From an uncultured Planctomycetales bacterium (GTDB lineage: Bacteria; Planctomycetota; Planctomycetia; Pirellulales; S012-138): 64,000 nucleotides of DNA. The DNA is taken from contig CALJLD010000075.1 in assembly GCA_937982665.1 (NCBI GenBank), forward strand, positions 1 through 64,000, read 5' to 3'. Within the stretch, counting starts at the first letter, position 1. Each line of letters begins with the position of its first letter. Below, one piece after another: positions 43,053-51,696 of this stretch. Under the pieces are notes generated by a model, which was given only the letters and a program-made list of their open reading frames with translations, made no database searches and was not told where the DNA came from. Both the position numbers and the translations under genes were made by a program.

Positions 43053-44246
43053 CTACTCGCCGCCCAGCAACACTTGTGAGATCATCTCGCAACCTTCTTC
43101 CACCAACTCCGGTGTGATGTTCATCGCCGGCAACAGTCGCAGGACGTTGCCTTGCGTGCAATTGATCAGCAGTTTGCGGTCCAGGCATTTCTGCACGAAG
43201 GGCGTGCCGTCGCATTCAAGTTCAATGCCGATCATCATGCCCAGCACACGGACTTCTCGGATGAAGTCGCAGGTCTCGGCCAGGTTGTTCAGTTTGCGGC
43301 GGAAGAGATCACTCATGCTCTCTGCGTGTTCCAGCAGACCTTCCTCTTCGATCATTCGTATGGTGGCCACGCCGGCGGCCGCCGCGATGGGATTGCCGCC
43401 AAAGGTGGCCGCGTGCATGCCAGGCCGCAAACTGGGGGCGATCTCCTTGGTCGTCAGCATTACGCCGCCGGCCACTCCGCCGCAGACGGCTTTGGCCAAC
43501 GTCATGACATCCGGCGTGACGTCAAAATGTTGATAGGCAAACCAGTTGCCGGTGCGTCCGCAGCCGGTTTGCACTTCGTCAAAGATCAGCAGCAGATCGT
43601 GTTGATCGCAAAGCTTGCGGAGTCCCTGCAAGAAACCTTCTGGCGGAATGCGAATGCCGCCTTCGCCTTGGATTGGCTCGACCATGATGGCGGCCGTTTC
43701 GTCATCGATCAGCTCTTCGACCTTGGCCAGATCACCAAAGGGAGCGTAGTTAAATCCGGCGACCAGCGGGCCGAGCCCTTCGTGGTACTTGGGCTGTGCC
43801 GTGGCTGTGACGGCGGCCAGCGTTCGTCCGTGAAAGCCGCCGGTGAACGTGATGATCTTGTAGCGTTCCGGCGGCGTGTGCAATCGCGCGAGTTTGATGG
43901 CGGCTTCATTCGCTTCCGCGCCGGAGTTGCAGAAGAACGCCTGACCGCCAAAGCTGTGTTGAGAAAGCGATTCGGCCCAACGCCCTTGAGCTTCGATGTA
44001 CCAGGTGTTGGGCACATGCACCAACTCGGCGACCTGGTCCTGCACGGCTTTCACGATCGGCGGCGGACAATGCCCGAGCAAGTTGCAGCCCCAGCCGGGG
44101 AACAAATCCAGATAGCGATTGCCTTCCGCATCCCAGATGTGGGAGCCTTCTCCGCGGACCAGACAAACGGGATATCGCCCATAGTTGGGGATCACGTACT
44201 GCTGGAAGAGTTGGATGACGTCAGCGGAGGAAGTGGTGGATTGCAT
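43053..44246 (-). CDS. argD: acetylornithine aminotransferase, 397 aa
   Basis: Class-III PLP aminotransferase of arginine synthesis, interconverting N-acetylornithine and N-acetylglutamate semialdehyde. Hallmarks: 'AEGNRYLDLFPGWGCNLLGH', 'FCNSGAEANEAAIKLAR', 'AIMVEPIQGEGGIRIP', 'LLIFDEVQTGCGRTGNWFA' and the PLP lysine in 'VMTLAKAVCGGVAGGVML'. Length is standard. On the same strand it follows eno with a 177-nt gap that contains a large inverted repeat. ArgD was preferred over ornithine or GABA aminotransferase on overall motif pattern. Confidence 0.93.
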   Translation of the reverse strand: MQSTTSSADVIQLFQQYVIPNYGRYPVCLVRGEGSHIWDAEGNRYLDLFPGWGCNLLGHCPPPIVKAVQDQVAELVHVPNTWYIEAQGRWAESLSQHSFGGQAFFCNSGAEANEAAIKLARLHTPPERYKIITFTGGFHGRTLAAVTATAQPKYHEGLGPLVAGFNYAPFGDLAKVEELIDDETAAIMVEPIQGEGGIRIPPEGFLQGLRKLCDQHDLLLIFDEVQTGCGRTGNWFAYQHFDVTPDVMTLAKAVCGGVAGGVMLTTKEIAPSLRPGMHAATFGGNPIAAAAGVATIRMIEEEGLLEHAESMSDLFRRKLNNLAETCDFIREVRVLGMMIGIELECDGTPFVQKCLDRKLLINCTQGNVLRLLPAMNITPELVEEGCEMISQVLLGGE

Positions 44247-44262
44247 GGGGAGAGGCTAAGGA

Positions 44263-44440
44263 TGAGGGGAAGGGGATAAGGGCCAAGGGGCAAGGGAAAA
44301 CGGCACGATCAAAATTGAAGGAACAGCGGGATATGGGGCAAATCGCCGTCTTGTTATGCAAATTAGAAAGAGATGCCTGCGCTGAGGTTCGCGCTTCTAT
44401 CTTTCTCTTTCCCCTTGTCCCTTTACCCTTTCCCCTGGCC
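44263..44440. repeat. large imperfect G/A-rich inverted repeat between eno and argD
   Basis: The left arm (44263-44300: 'gaggggaaggggataaggg', then 'ccaaggggcaagggaaaa') matches the reverse complement of the right arm (44400-44440: 'tttctctttccccttgtcc', then 'ctttaccctttcccctggcc'). About 100 nt lie between. The right arm overlaps the last codons of eno, so the enolase ends 'GQGKG' inside the repeat. Confidence 0.7.
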
Positions 44441-45712
44441 AGCAACAATCGGCCCAGCATACTCGGCGGCTTCGCCCAGGATTTCTTCAATTCGCAGCAA
44501 CTGGTTGTATTTGGCGATGCGGTCCGTGCGCGAGAGCGAGCCGGTTTTGATTTGTCCTGTGGAATAGGCCACAGCCAGGTCCGCGATCGTGGCATCTTCC
44601 GTTTCGCCGCTGCGGTGACTGGTGACGCTGGTGTAGCCGGCGCGATGGGCCGTTTCAATGGCTTCGACCGTTTCCGTCAACGTGCCGATCTGGTTGACTT
44701 TGATCAGGATGCTGTTGGCGATGCCTTTCTCGATGCCTTGCTTCAGGCGCTTGGTGTTAGTGACAAAGAGGTCATCGCCGACGAGTTGCACATTGTTGCC
44801 CAGGCGTTCGGTCAGCATCCGCCAGCCTTCCCAATCGTCTTCCGCGCAACCGTCTTCGATCGAGCAGATGGGATACTTTTTGTTTTCGATCCAGTCAGCC
44901 AGGAAGTCGACCATGCCGGCCGAATCAAGCTGTTGGCCGTCGATGGTGTACTTGCCGTCCTTGAAGAACTCCGTGGCGGCCACATCCAACGCCAAACGAA
45001 CTTGCTTGCCAGGCTCGTAGCTGGCTTTGCTGATGGCTTCCAGAATCAGCTCGACCGCTTCCGAGTTGCTCTTGAGGTTGGGAGCGAAGCCTCCTTCATC
45101 GCCCACGGCCGTGTTCAAGCCGCGATTGGACAAGACCTTCTTCAGGTTGTGGAAGATTTCCGCGCCGCAACGGAGTGCATCGGAAAAGGTCTCAAAGCCC
45201 AAGGGCATGATCATGAACTCCTGCACGTCCACGTCATTGTCCGCATGTTCCCCGCCGTTGATGATGTTCATCATGGGAGCGGGCAGCAGCCTGGCAGTCG
45301 CGCCGCCGAGATACTGAAACAGCGGCAGCCCACAATAGTTGGCCGCGGCGTGAGCGTTGGCCAGCGATACCCCAAGAATGGCGTTCGCGCCCAACTTGGC
45401 TTTGTTTTCCGTTTCGTCAAGCTCACACATTCGCCGATCCAAGGCGACTTGTTCCAGCGCGTCAAAGCCCAGGATTTCTTCCTGCAGCGGCCCGTTGATG
45501 TTGTCTACCGCCTGCTGCACGCTCTTTCCCAAGTAGACAGACTTATCGCCATCGCGGAGTTCCAAGGCCTCGTGAGCGCCGGTGCTGGCTCCACTGGGTA
45601 CCGCCGCTCGGCCGAACGAGCCATCGGCCAGGCGAATGTCAACTTCCACCGTGGGGTTGCCGCGGCTATCAAGAATCTGGCGGCCAAGGACGGAGATGAT
45701 TTGCGAACTCAT
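44423..45712 (-). CDS. eno: enolase, 429 aa
   Basis: Glycolytic 2-phosphoglycerate dehydratase. Start at the ATG 45712 with AGGAAG upstream; it gives the family opening 'GRQILDSRGNPTVEVDIRL'. The frame continues upstream only as non-coding. Motifs: 'PSGASTGAHEALELRDGD', 'MMNIINGGEHADNDVDVQEF', 'GDEGGFAPNLKSN' and the signature 'ILIKVNQIGTLTETVEA', with the catalytic lysine, and 'SHRSGETEDATIADLAVA'. The C-terminal codons lie in an inverted repeat. A divergent serine hydrolase gene starts 187 nt away. Confidence 0.98.
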   Translation of the reverse strand: MSSQIISVLGRQILDSRGNPTVEVDIRLADGSFGRAAVPSGASTGAHEALELRDGDKSVYLGKSVQQAVDNINGPLQEEILGFDALEQVALDRRMCELDETENKAKLGANAILGVSLANAHAAANYCGLPLFQYLGGATARLLPAPMMNIINGGEHADNDVDVQEFMIMPLGFETFSDALRCGAEIFHNLKKVLSNRGLNTAVGDEGGFAPNLKSNSEAVELILEAISKASYEPGKQVRLALDVAATEFFKDGKYTIDGQQLDSAGMVDFLADWIENKKYPICSIEDGCAEDDWEGWRMLTERLGNNVQLVGDDLFVTNTKRLKQGIEKGIANSILIKVNQIGTLTETVEAIETAHRAGYTSVTSHRSGETEDATIADLAVAYSTGQIKTGSLSRTDRIAKYNQLLRIEEILGEAAEYAGPIVAGQGKG

Positions 45713-45898
45713 GGGGCTTCCTGAGGAATATGGTTTGCACGCGTCGCGCGGCGCGCTAAGTTTGAATCGTTCCGCTTTGCCGCATTGTTGCCGAGATAGG
45801 CCGCGACGGCTAGCGGCAACCGGATGTGCGTACACTTTCATCCGGGCGACCGTGATGAGAACGGGGTTCGGCCACATTTCCAAGCTCAGCGAGAAACA

Positions 45899-47170
45899 AT
45901 GACAATTTCTAAGGTTTCCGCAACCTGGCTGCTGTTGTTTGTATTGCTGAATGCAAGTGCCAGCGGACTGTTCGCGCAGACTAACGCGGCCGCGACGCAG
46001 CAAGAGTATCCGCACGCCCAAGAGCCAATCGGCAGCGTGCGGGAAATCTATGACGGTACGCTTTCCGAAGGAATGGCCGTCAATACGTTTCGCAACATTG
46101 ATCGGTTGTTTCCCACGCGGACCGCGCCGGCATCATCGCACCCGCGCGAGTTGCCGCTGGCAGACAATGGACTTGGGGAAGTCGTTGAACTCGGGGAAGT
46201 CGTTTTTCAGCACGACGGTCAGCCCCACAGTCTTGAAGATTATCTTTCCATCAACCGCGTGGCAGGCTTGCTGGTCTTGCACGACGGTAAGATCAAGCGC
46301 GAGCTGTACCGCTACGGCAACACGGAACACACGCGCTGGATGTCCATGTCCGTCGCCAAGTCCATCACCTCCACGTTGACAGGCGCGGCGATCAAGCAAG
46401 GCTTCATCAAAGACATCAACGATCCGGTGACAAAGTACGTGCCGGAACTGGCCGACAGCGCATACGACGGCGCGACTGTTCGTGATGTGCTGATGATGTG
46501 CTCCGGCGCGCAGTGGAACGAAACTTACACGGACGCAACTTCCGATCGCAGGGCATTGCTGGAAGCGCAGATTTCTCAACAGCCCGGTTCCGCGCTGGCA
46601 GTGATGAGGCAACTCTCCCGCGCCGCGGAGCCTGGAACGGTCAACAACTACAACACTGGCGAAACGCAGGTGGCGGCGGAGATCGTTCGTGGCGCCGTGG
46701 GGAAGCCGCTCACGGATTATCTGTCGGAGCGGATCTGGAGCCGATACGGCATGGAGGCGGACGCCAACTGGTGGTTGGAATCGCCAGATGGCATCGAGAT
46801 TGGCGGAAGCGGGTTTAGCGCCACGTTGCGGGACTATGGACGCTTCGGACAATTCTTGCTGGAAGATGGCGTTGCTGGCGGCGAACAAATCTTGCCGGAC
46901 CGGTGGCTGCAACAAGCGACGACTCCGAAGACGCTGCCCGATGGCGAGACCTTGGAATACGGCTACTTGTGGTGGACCGGTGAAACACCTGACTCAAAGC
47001 GCGATAAAGCCTACATGGCTCAAGGCATTCACGGACAGATTCTGTACGTCAATCCGGCCGCGCGAGTGGTGATTGCGGTCTGGGGCGCGCAGCCGCAACC
47101 ATTGGCGGGGCGAATCATTGATGATTGGGTGTTCTGCGACGCGGTCGTTCGGGCGCTCGCCGCAGAGTAG
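45899..47170 (+). CDS. exported beta-lactamase-fold serine hydrolase, 423 aa
   Basis: Start at the ATG 45899, giving a signal peptide ('SATWLLLFVLLNASASGLFAQ'-type; cleavage after 'LFA'). The catalytic S-x-x-K is 'SVAK' (about residue 150) within 'RWMSMSVAKSITS', followed by 'MMCSGAQWNETY' and 'NNYNTGETQVAAE' (the YxN motif). The late 'MAQGIHGQILYVNPAA' replaces the KTG box with HGQ, as in class-C-like esterases. Predicted periplasmic esterase, carboxypeptidase or 6-aminohexanoate-dimer-hydrolase-like enzyme, and not necessarily a beta-lactamase. Convergent with queF (19-nt gap). Confidence 0.9.
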   Translation: MTISKVSATWLLLFVLLNASASGLFAQTNAAATQQEYPHAQEPIGSVREIYDGTLSEGMAVNTFRNIDRLFPTRTAPASSHPRELPLADNGLGEVVELGEVVFQHDGQPHSLEDYLSINRVAGLLVLHDGKIKRELYRYGNTEHTRWMSMSVAKSITSTLTGAAIKQGFIKDINDPVTKYVPELADSAYDGATVRDVLMMCSGAQWNETYTDATSDRRALLEAQISQQPGSALAVMRQLSRAAEPGTVNNYNTGETQVAAEIVRGAVGKPLTDYLSERIWSRYGMEADANWWLESPDGIEIGGSGFSATLRDYGRFGQFLLEDGVAGGEQILPDRWLQQATTPKTLPDGETLEYGYLWWTGETPDSKRDKAYMAQGIHGQILYVNPAARVVIAVWGAQPQPLAGRIIDDWVFCDAVVRALAAE

Positions 47171-47189
47171 CGTTTGGCGTGCAGAAAAC

Positions 47190-47543
47190 TCAACGGCTGC
47201 CGTGCTCCACGACAATCGTTGTGCTGATTCCGCCGCGGGGCGTGAACGCTCCGGTCAGCTTCATCCACTTGGGCCGCACCACGCCGCAGATTTCGTCCAG
47301 AATGCGATTTGTGGCCGCCTCGTAGAAGATGCCTTCGTTGCGAAATTGTTGCAGATAGAGCTTCAGGCTCTTCAACTCAACGCACTCTTGGGCCGGAACG
47401 TAGAGAAACGTCAAAGTCCCGAAGTCAGGCTGGCCGGTCTTCGGACAGACCGAGGTGAACTCAGGACAGATGATTTCGATGGTGTAGTCCCTGCCCGGGT
47501 TGGGGTTGGGAAAAGTCTCCAGGGTGTCCGCAAAACTGCTCAT
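47190..47543 (-). CDS. queF: NADPH-dependent 7-cyano-7-deazaguanine reductase QueF, 117 aa
   Basis: Reduces preQ0 to preQ1 in queuosine synthesis. The short unimodular form carries the nucleophilic cysteine in 'TSVCPKTGQPDFGTLTF', the substrate-binding 'CVELKSLKLYLQQFRNEGIF' and the conserved 'EAATNRILDE'. Length matches type I QueF. The ATG lies 194 nt from the divergent ankyrin gene. Queuosine and MnmE/MnmG act on the same wobble position in overlapping tRNA sets, but the genes are not linked here. Confidence 0.97.
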   Translation of the reverse strand: MSSFADTLETFPNPNPGRDYTIEIICPEFTSVCPKTGQPDFGTLTFLYVPAQECVELKSLKLYLQQFRNEGIFYEAATNRILDEICGVVRPKWMKLTGAFTPRGGISTTIVVEHGSR

Positions 47544-47736
47544 TGAGTCAGGTCAGGATTGAAATGCGAGGGTGCGATGGATGCGTGGAACCTTGCCATG
47601 GCCGCAGGCAAGAAGACACAATGGTCTTTAGAGCTAGTGGTCTCAAGAGGTCCGAACGTCTTGAGAGCGTTGGCGCCATTGGAAACCGGCGCCGAGTTCT
47701 CATCATAGCCGTGCAACGCTGCCTGGGAAGATACGC

Positions 47737-48891
47737 ATGAACGCGACAAAGACAAAACCGCGTGCCGCGCTATTGTTGATGGCACTATTGTTGGGGTTCC
47801 TTGCACTCAGCGGATCAACAGCGTCCGCTGGCGAAATCCATCGGCTAGTGGTGGCCGGAAAGCTTGACGAGGTCAAAGCCTTGATCTCGGCGGAGCCGGA
47901 GACGGTCAACAGCCGTAACCTGGTGGATGAGACGCCGCTATTCATCGCGGCCAACCACGGTTTGACGGACATCGCCAAGTTGCTGTTGGAGAACGGCGCG
48001 AAAGTCGACCTGGCTGTCGATGGCTCGACTGCGCTGCAAACCGCGGCCGCGGAAGGGCATGCCGAGACGATTTCTGCGCTCTTGGCCGCCGGCGCAAACA
48101 TCAATCACGGTGACACCAATGGCGACACGGCTTTGCATCTGGCCGCATGGCTGGGGCACGCCGACGCTGTGAAAGCGTTGATTGGAGCCAAAGCTGATCT
48201 GACAGCTCAAGACGTGGACGCTGATACGGCTTTGCATTTGGCCGTGCAATCTGGCAGTGCCGAAGTTGTTGGCCATTTGCTGGAAGCCGGCGCCGACGTG
48301 AAGGCTAAAAACAAACTGGGATATACTCCGCTGCATGTGCCTGCGTTGCGAGGTGATGTGGCCGTGATTGAGTTGCTGGTCAAACATTCTGCCGACCTCA
48401 ACGCGCGAGACAACGGGGGCTACACGCCACTTCATGCGGCGGCCGCCAACGGTCAGCAGGAAGCGATTAAGAAGTTGTTGGCATTGGGCGCAACCAACGA
48501 CTTAATGGACTCCGACGGCTACACGCCGCTGCACCTGGCAACGATCGCGGCCGACGCTGAGATTGTCGAAGCGATGTTGACCGGCGGAGCTTCAGCGACA
48601 TCGGCCGACAACGAAGGCAACTCGCCCCTACACACGGCCATCTATTCGGGTCGCGGACGAATTGCGGAATTGTTAATCGAACACAAAGCCAACGTAAACC
48701 TGGCTAACAAGAAAGGTCAAACGCCACTGCACATTGCGGCCTATCGCAACAATGCCATCCTGGCGGAAAAACTCTTGGATGCCAGTGCCGACAAGCGCGC
48801 CAAAGACAGCAACGAGAAAACGGCGCTGGATATCGCTAAGGAGCGGAACGCGCTGGATGTAGTTGACTTGCTGGAGAACGGCCAACGGTAA
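47737..48891 (+). CDS. exported ankyrin-repeat protein, 384 aa
   Basis: A signal peptide ('LLLMALLLGFLALSGSTASA') precedes about eleven ankyrin units of 33 residues, many close to consensus ('GYTPLHAAAANGQQEAIKKL', 'GQTPLHIAAYRNNAILAEKL'). The array fills the rest of the protein and ends with 'KTALDIAKERNALDVVDLL'. It should act in the periplasm as a protein-binding scaffold, partner unknown. Followed by the amidohydrolase gene after 50 nt on the same strand, so the two could be co-transcribed. Confidence 0.93.
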   Translation: MNATKTKPRAALLLMALLLGFLALSGSTASAGEIHRLVVAGKLDEVKALISAEPETVNSRNLVDETPLFIAANHGLTDIAKLLLENGAKVDLAVDGSTALQTAAAEGHAETISALLAAGANINHGDTNGDTALHLAAWLGHADAVKALIGAKADLTAQDVDADTALHLAVQSGSAEVVGHLLEAGADVKAKNKLGYTPLHVPALRGDVAVIELLVKHSADLNARDNGGYTPLHAAAANGQQEAIKKLLALGATNDLMDSDGYTPLHLATIAADAEIVEAMLTGGASATSADNEGNSPLHTAIYSGRGRIAELLIEHKANVNLANKKGQTPLHIAAYRNNAILAEKLLDASADKRAKDSNEKTALDIAKERNALDVVDLLENGQR

Positions 48892-48941
48892 TTGACCAGG
48901 AAGCTTGATCTTGCCTTCGCGATAAGTCGCTTCGCCAACTC

Positions 48942-50243
48942 ATGACGCTTCCTTTGCCGACAGAATTGCCAGGCGAGTTTGTGCTCAAAGCTCGTTATGT
49001 GTTCTCAAGCGATGCAGCCCCGCGAGAAGATGTCTGCCTGGCGATTGCCCAAGGGCATGTTGTTGAGATCGCTTCGCCAGACAGTTTCGCAGCAAACAGC
49101 GGCGCCGCATCAAACAAGTTTCCGGTTTATGACCTTGGGAATTGCGCGTTGATTCCCGGCTTGGTGAACGCCCACACGCACCTGGAGTTCAGCGAGATTC
49201 GCGCTCCATTGGGCGAGCCAGGCATGCCGCTCCCCGACTGGATTCGCCTGGTCATCGCGTGGCGGCAACAAAACGGCACGGATTCTATTACGCGTGCTTT
49301 GGCCGCCGGCTGGCAAGAATCCGTGCGAAGCGGCGCAACGGAGTTGGGTGAGATTTCCACACATGGTTGGAACGCGGCAGCACTTGCAGGCGTTCCGTTG
49401 AGAGTGACAGCGTTCCGCGAGTTGATCGCCACGGATCCCCAGCTTGCCGCAGAGCGAGTCACGTCAGCGGTCAAGGAAGCTGCCAAAGTTCCCTCGTCCG
49501 GCGAGTTGGCGTTGATGACTCCCGGGCTGAGTCCGCACGCGCCCTATTCGACAAGCATGGAGTTGGTTCAACAAACGGTCAAAGCCGCCGTGCATAAGGG
49601 CTGGCCGGTGGCCATCCACCTCGCGGAATCGCCGCAAGAGATCGAATACCTGGCCACAGGCGAAGGTCCCTTTCGCCAATTACTTGAGGAGCTTGGAGTT
49701 TGGCACACGGCCGCATTCGCTCCGCCGTCAAATCCGCTGGACTACTTGAAGATCCTCGCCGCCGCGCCGCACGCTTACGTCATCCATGGCAACTACTTGA
49801 GCGATGAAGAAGTTCGCTTCCTTGCGGATAATCGTGAGCGCATGACATTGGTTTATTGCCCTCGCACGCATGCGTACTTTGGGCATCAGGCGTACCCGCT
49901 TGCCAAGGTGATGGAATCGGGCGTTCGTTTGGCAATCGGCACGGACAGCCGCGCGTCAAATCCAGACTTGAACATCTTCGCGGAGTTGCAGTTTCTGGCG
50001 AGGCGAGCGGATGTCCCCCACGCGAAGATTCTGGAATGGGGTACCCAACCGCTGATCGCGAATTCTGAAGTTCGCGACGCCGGGCGAAGTCTGTCTGCCG
50101 GCTCTGTGGCTGACCTAGTGATTGTGGCCTTGCCGGAGCATCAAGTTGGCGATCCACTCGAATTGCTCTTTGCTGAAGAGAGCCGCGTTGCCGCGACCGT
50201 GATTGCAGGGCGACTCTTTCTCGCCGACAAGCCCACGGCCTGA
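48942..50243 (+). CDS. amidohydrolase (cytosine/adenosine-deaminase-like), 433 aa
   Basis: Metal-dependent hydrolase of the amidohydrolase superfamily. The metal site 'GLVNAHTHLEFSEI' (HxH), 'SPHAPYSTSMELV', 'VAIHLAESPQEIEYL', 'VIHGNYLSDEEVRFL' (His) and 'AIGTDSRASNPDLNIFAE' (catalytic Asp) are all in order. The pattern fits aminofutalosine or S-adenosylhomocysteine-type deaminases; aminodeoxyfutalosine deaminase of menaquinone synthesis is an attractive reading but cannot be fixed from motifs. No signal peptide. It converges with dprA (27-nt gap). Confidence 0.88.
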   Translation: MTLPLPTELPGEFVLKARYVFSSDAAPREDVCLAIAQGHVVEIASPDSFAANSGAASNKFPVYDLGNCALIPGLVNAHTHLEFSEIRAPLGEPGMPLPDWIRLVIAWRQQNGTDSITRALAAGWQESVRSGATELGEISTHGWNAAALAGVPLRVTAFRELIATDPQLAAERVTSAVKEAAKVPSSGELALMTPGLSPHAPYSTSMELVQQTVKAAVHKGWPVAIHLAESPQEIEYLATGEGPFRQLLEELGVWHTAAFAPPSNPLDYLKILAAAPHAYVIHGNYLSDEEVRFLADNRERMTLVYCPRTHAYFGHQAYPLAKVMESGVRLAIGTDSRASNPDLNIFAELQFLARRADVPHAKILEWGTQPLIANSEVRDAGRSLSAGSVADLVIVALPEHQVGDPLELLFAEESRVAATVIAGRLFLADKPTA

Positions 50244-50270
50244 AGCAAAGCAACAACGTGCTGGACAACT

Positions 50271-51413
50271 TCAAACTCGGGCGACCAACTGCCCGCTCAA
50301 CCGTCGGACCAGTCGCCGCATCTCCAACACGCTGACAGTCGATAGCACCTGGTGAGCCGGCAAGCCGCTGGAGGTGACAATCTGGTCGATCGGCGTGGCG
50401 TCCGTTTCAATTTGCGCGAGTACCTGCCGCTCAAGATCGTTGAGCAAGAGCTCGCCAGGATGGTGCACGGTTTCGCCGGTTGCGGACTCTGCTGGCGCAA
50501 CCAGCGGACCTAACTCCTCAAGAATATCGTCGGGCGATTCGACCAGCCGCGCGCCGTCTCTCAACAGCGCATGGCATCCTCGCGCGACACGATTGTCAAC
50601 TCGACCCGGTAGTGCAAAGACATCTCGCCCTTGCTCCATTGCATGTCGGGCGGTGATCAAAGCGCCGCTTCGCGAAGCTGCCTCGATCACCAACACGCCC
50701 AACGACATCCCGCTGATGACACGATTGCGTTGCGGGAAGACGCCGCTGCGAGGCGCGGCCTTGGGCGGCGATTCCGAGATGACGGCCCCTTGTTGCGAAA
50801 TCTCTTCGGCCAGCCCTGCATGTTCCGGCGGATAGATGTTGCGAACACCGCTGGCCAAAACAGCGATTGTTCTTCCGCCAGCTTCCAAAGCTCCACGATG
50901 GGCCGCGCCGTCAATGCCCCGCGCCAACCCGCTGACAATTGTCAGCCCTGCTCGCGCAAGCCCTGCGGCCAATCGTTCGGCTTGTTCCAGTCCATAACGC
51001 GTGGCATGCCGCGTGCCGACGATGGCAATCGCCAGCGCGTCGGGCGGTTGCAATTCGCCTCGAACAAACAGCACTCCAGGTGGGTCATGAATTTCCTGGA
51101 GCGGACGGGGGTACCCATCATCATGTTGTGTGATGATTTGCGTGCCGCTGGACTCGCATTCGGCAATCAGCTGCTGAACGTTGATTTCATCGGGCGCAGC
51201 TGAGATAGCGGATGCGAGTTTTGCGCCGACTCCGGATGTTTCTCGCAGGGCTGACTGCGTCGCCTGAAACACAGCCTTGGCTGTGCCAAAGCGGTCCAGC
51301 AAAGCTTGCCGGATTCTTGGCCCCACGCCGGAGACCAACGCCAGCCTCAACACATGTTCCAATTCGGCCTGTGGCGGCGTTTGGTCCGCGGATTGGGCCG
51401 AGTCAGCGTTCAT
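50271..51413 (-). CDS. dprA: DNA-processing protein DprA, 380 aa
   Basis: Binds single-stranded DNA and loads RecA during natural transformation. The N-terminal helix-hairpin-helix-like region ('ALVSGVGPRIRQALLDRFG') leads to the DprA Rossmann core ('IVGTRHATRYGLEQAERLA', 'IVSGLARGIDGAAHRGAL', 'GVFPQRNRVISGMSLGVL', 'VFALPGRVDNRVARGCH'). A C-terminal winged-helix domain follows ('IDQIVTSSGLPAHQVLSTV'). Full length. It follows mnmG on the same strand, but an intrinsic terminator stands between. Full DprA implies capacity for DNA uptake or at least recombination mediation. Confidence 0.96.
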   Translation of the reverse strand: MNADSAQSADQTPPQAELEHVLRLALVSGVGPRIRQALLDRFGTAKAVFQATQSALRETSGVGAKLASAISAAPDEINVQQLIAECESSGTQIITQHDDGYPRPLQEIHDPPGVLFVRGELQPPDALAIAIVGTRHATRYGLEQAERLAAGLARAGLTIVSGLARGIDGAAHRGALEAGGRTIAVLASGVRNIYPPEHAGLAEEISQQGAVISESPPKAAPRSGVFPQRNRVISGMSLGVLVIEAASRSGALITARHAMEQGRDVFALPGRVDNRVARGCHALLRDGARLVESPDDILEELGPLVAPAESATGETVHHPGELLLNDLERQVLAQIETDATPIDQIVTSSGLPAHQVLSTVSVLEMRRLVRRLSGQLVARV

Positions 51414-51470
51414 ATGGCCCCGGATGCGCGGCGGAATGGCGGCAATTGAGAGACTTTTGCGAATATCCTA

Positions 51471-51504
51471 ACAAAAAACGAGCCGGGTTCACCGCCAACC
51501 CGGC
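51471..51504 (-). terminator. intrinsic terminator after mnmG
   Basis: On the minus strand, stem GCCGGGTT / AACCCGGC with a 7-nt loop (51482-51504) is followed after three bases by TTTTTT. It sits between the mnmG stop (51697) and the dprA start (51413) in the correct orientation to end the mnmG transcript. The cleanest intrinsic terminator I found in the window. Confidence 0.75.
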
Positions 51505-51696
51505 CCGCTGGAGTAACGTCAGTTGCCCGACGCCACTGTACGACAGATGCCAAGATTTGTGGGGGAAATCATGGCACCAGTTTTATCCAATACTCTCAAC
51601 CCCGCCTTGTCCGCCGGGTTTCGCAATTCGCGAAAATTTTCTCGCTGTCCACGGCGGAGCACGTGGTTTCTCAGCAAAAAACCCATGTTTGGGCAA

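Noticed and set aside
43152..44279. 375-codon open frame opposite argD
   Set aside because: Shadow of argD, which is intact.
44315..45724. 469-codon open frame opposite eno
   Set aside because: Shadow of the enolase gene; no recognisable features.
44423..46021. Enolase frame extended about 100 codons upstream of 45712
   Set aside because: The enolase family start and a Shine-Dalgarno are at 45712; the extension overlaps the divergent hydrolase gene and has no homology-like pattern.
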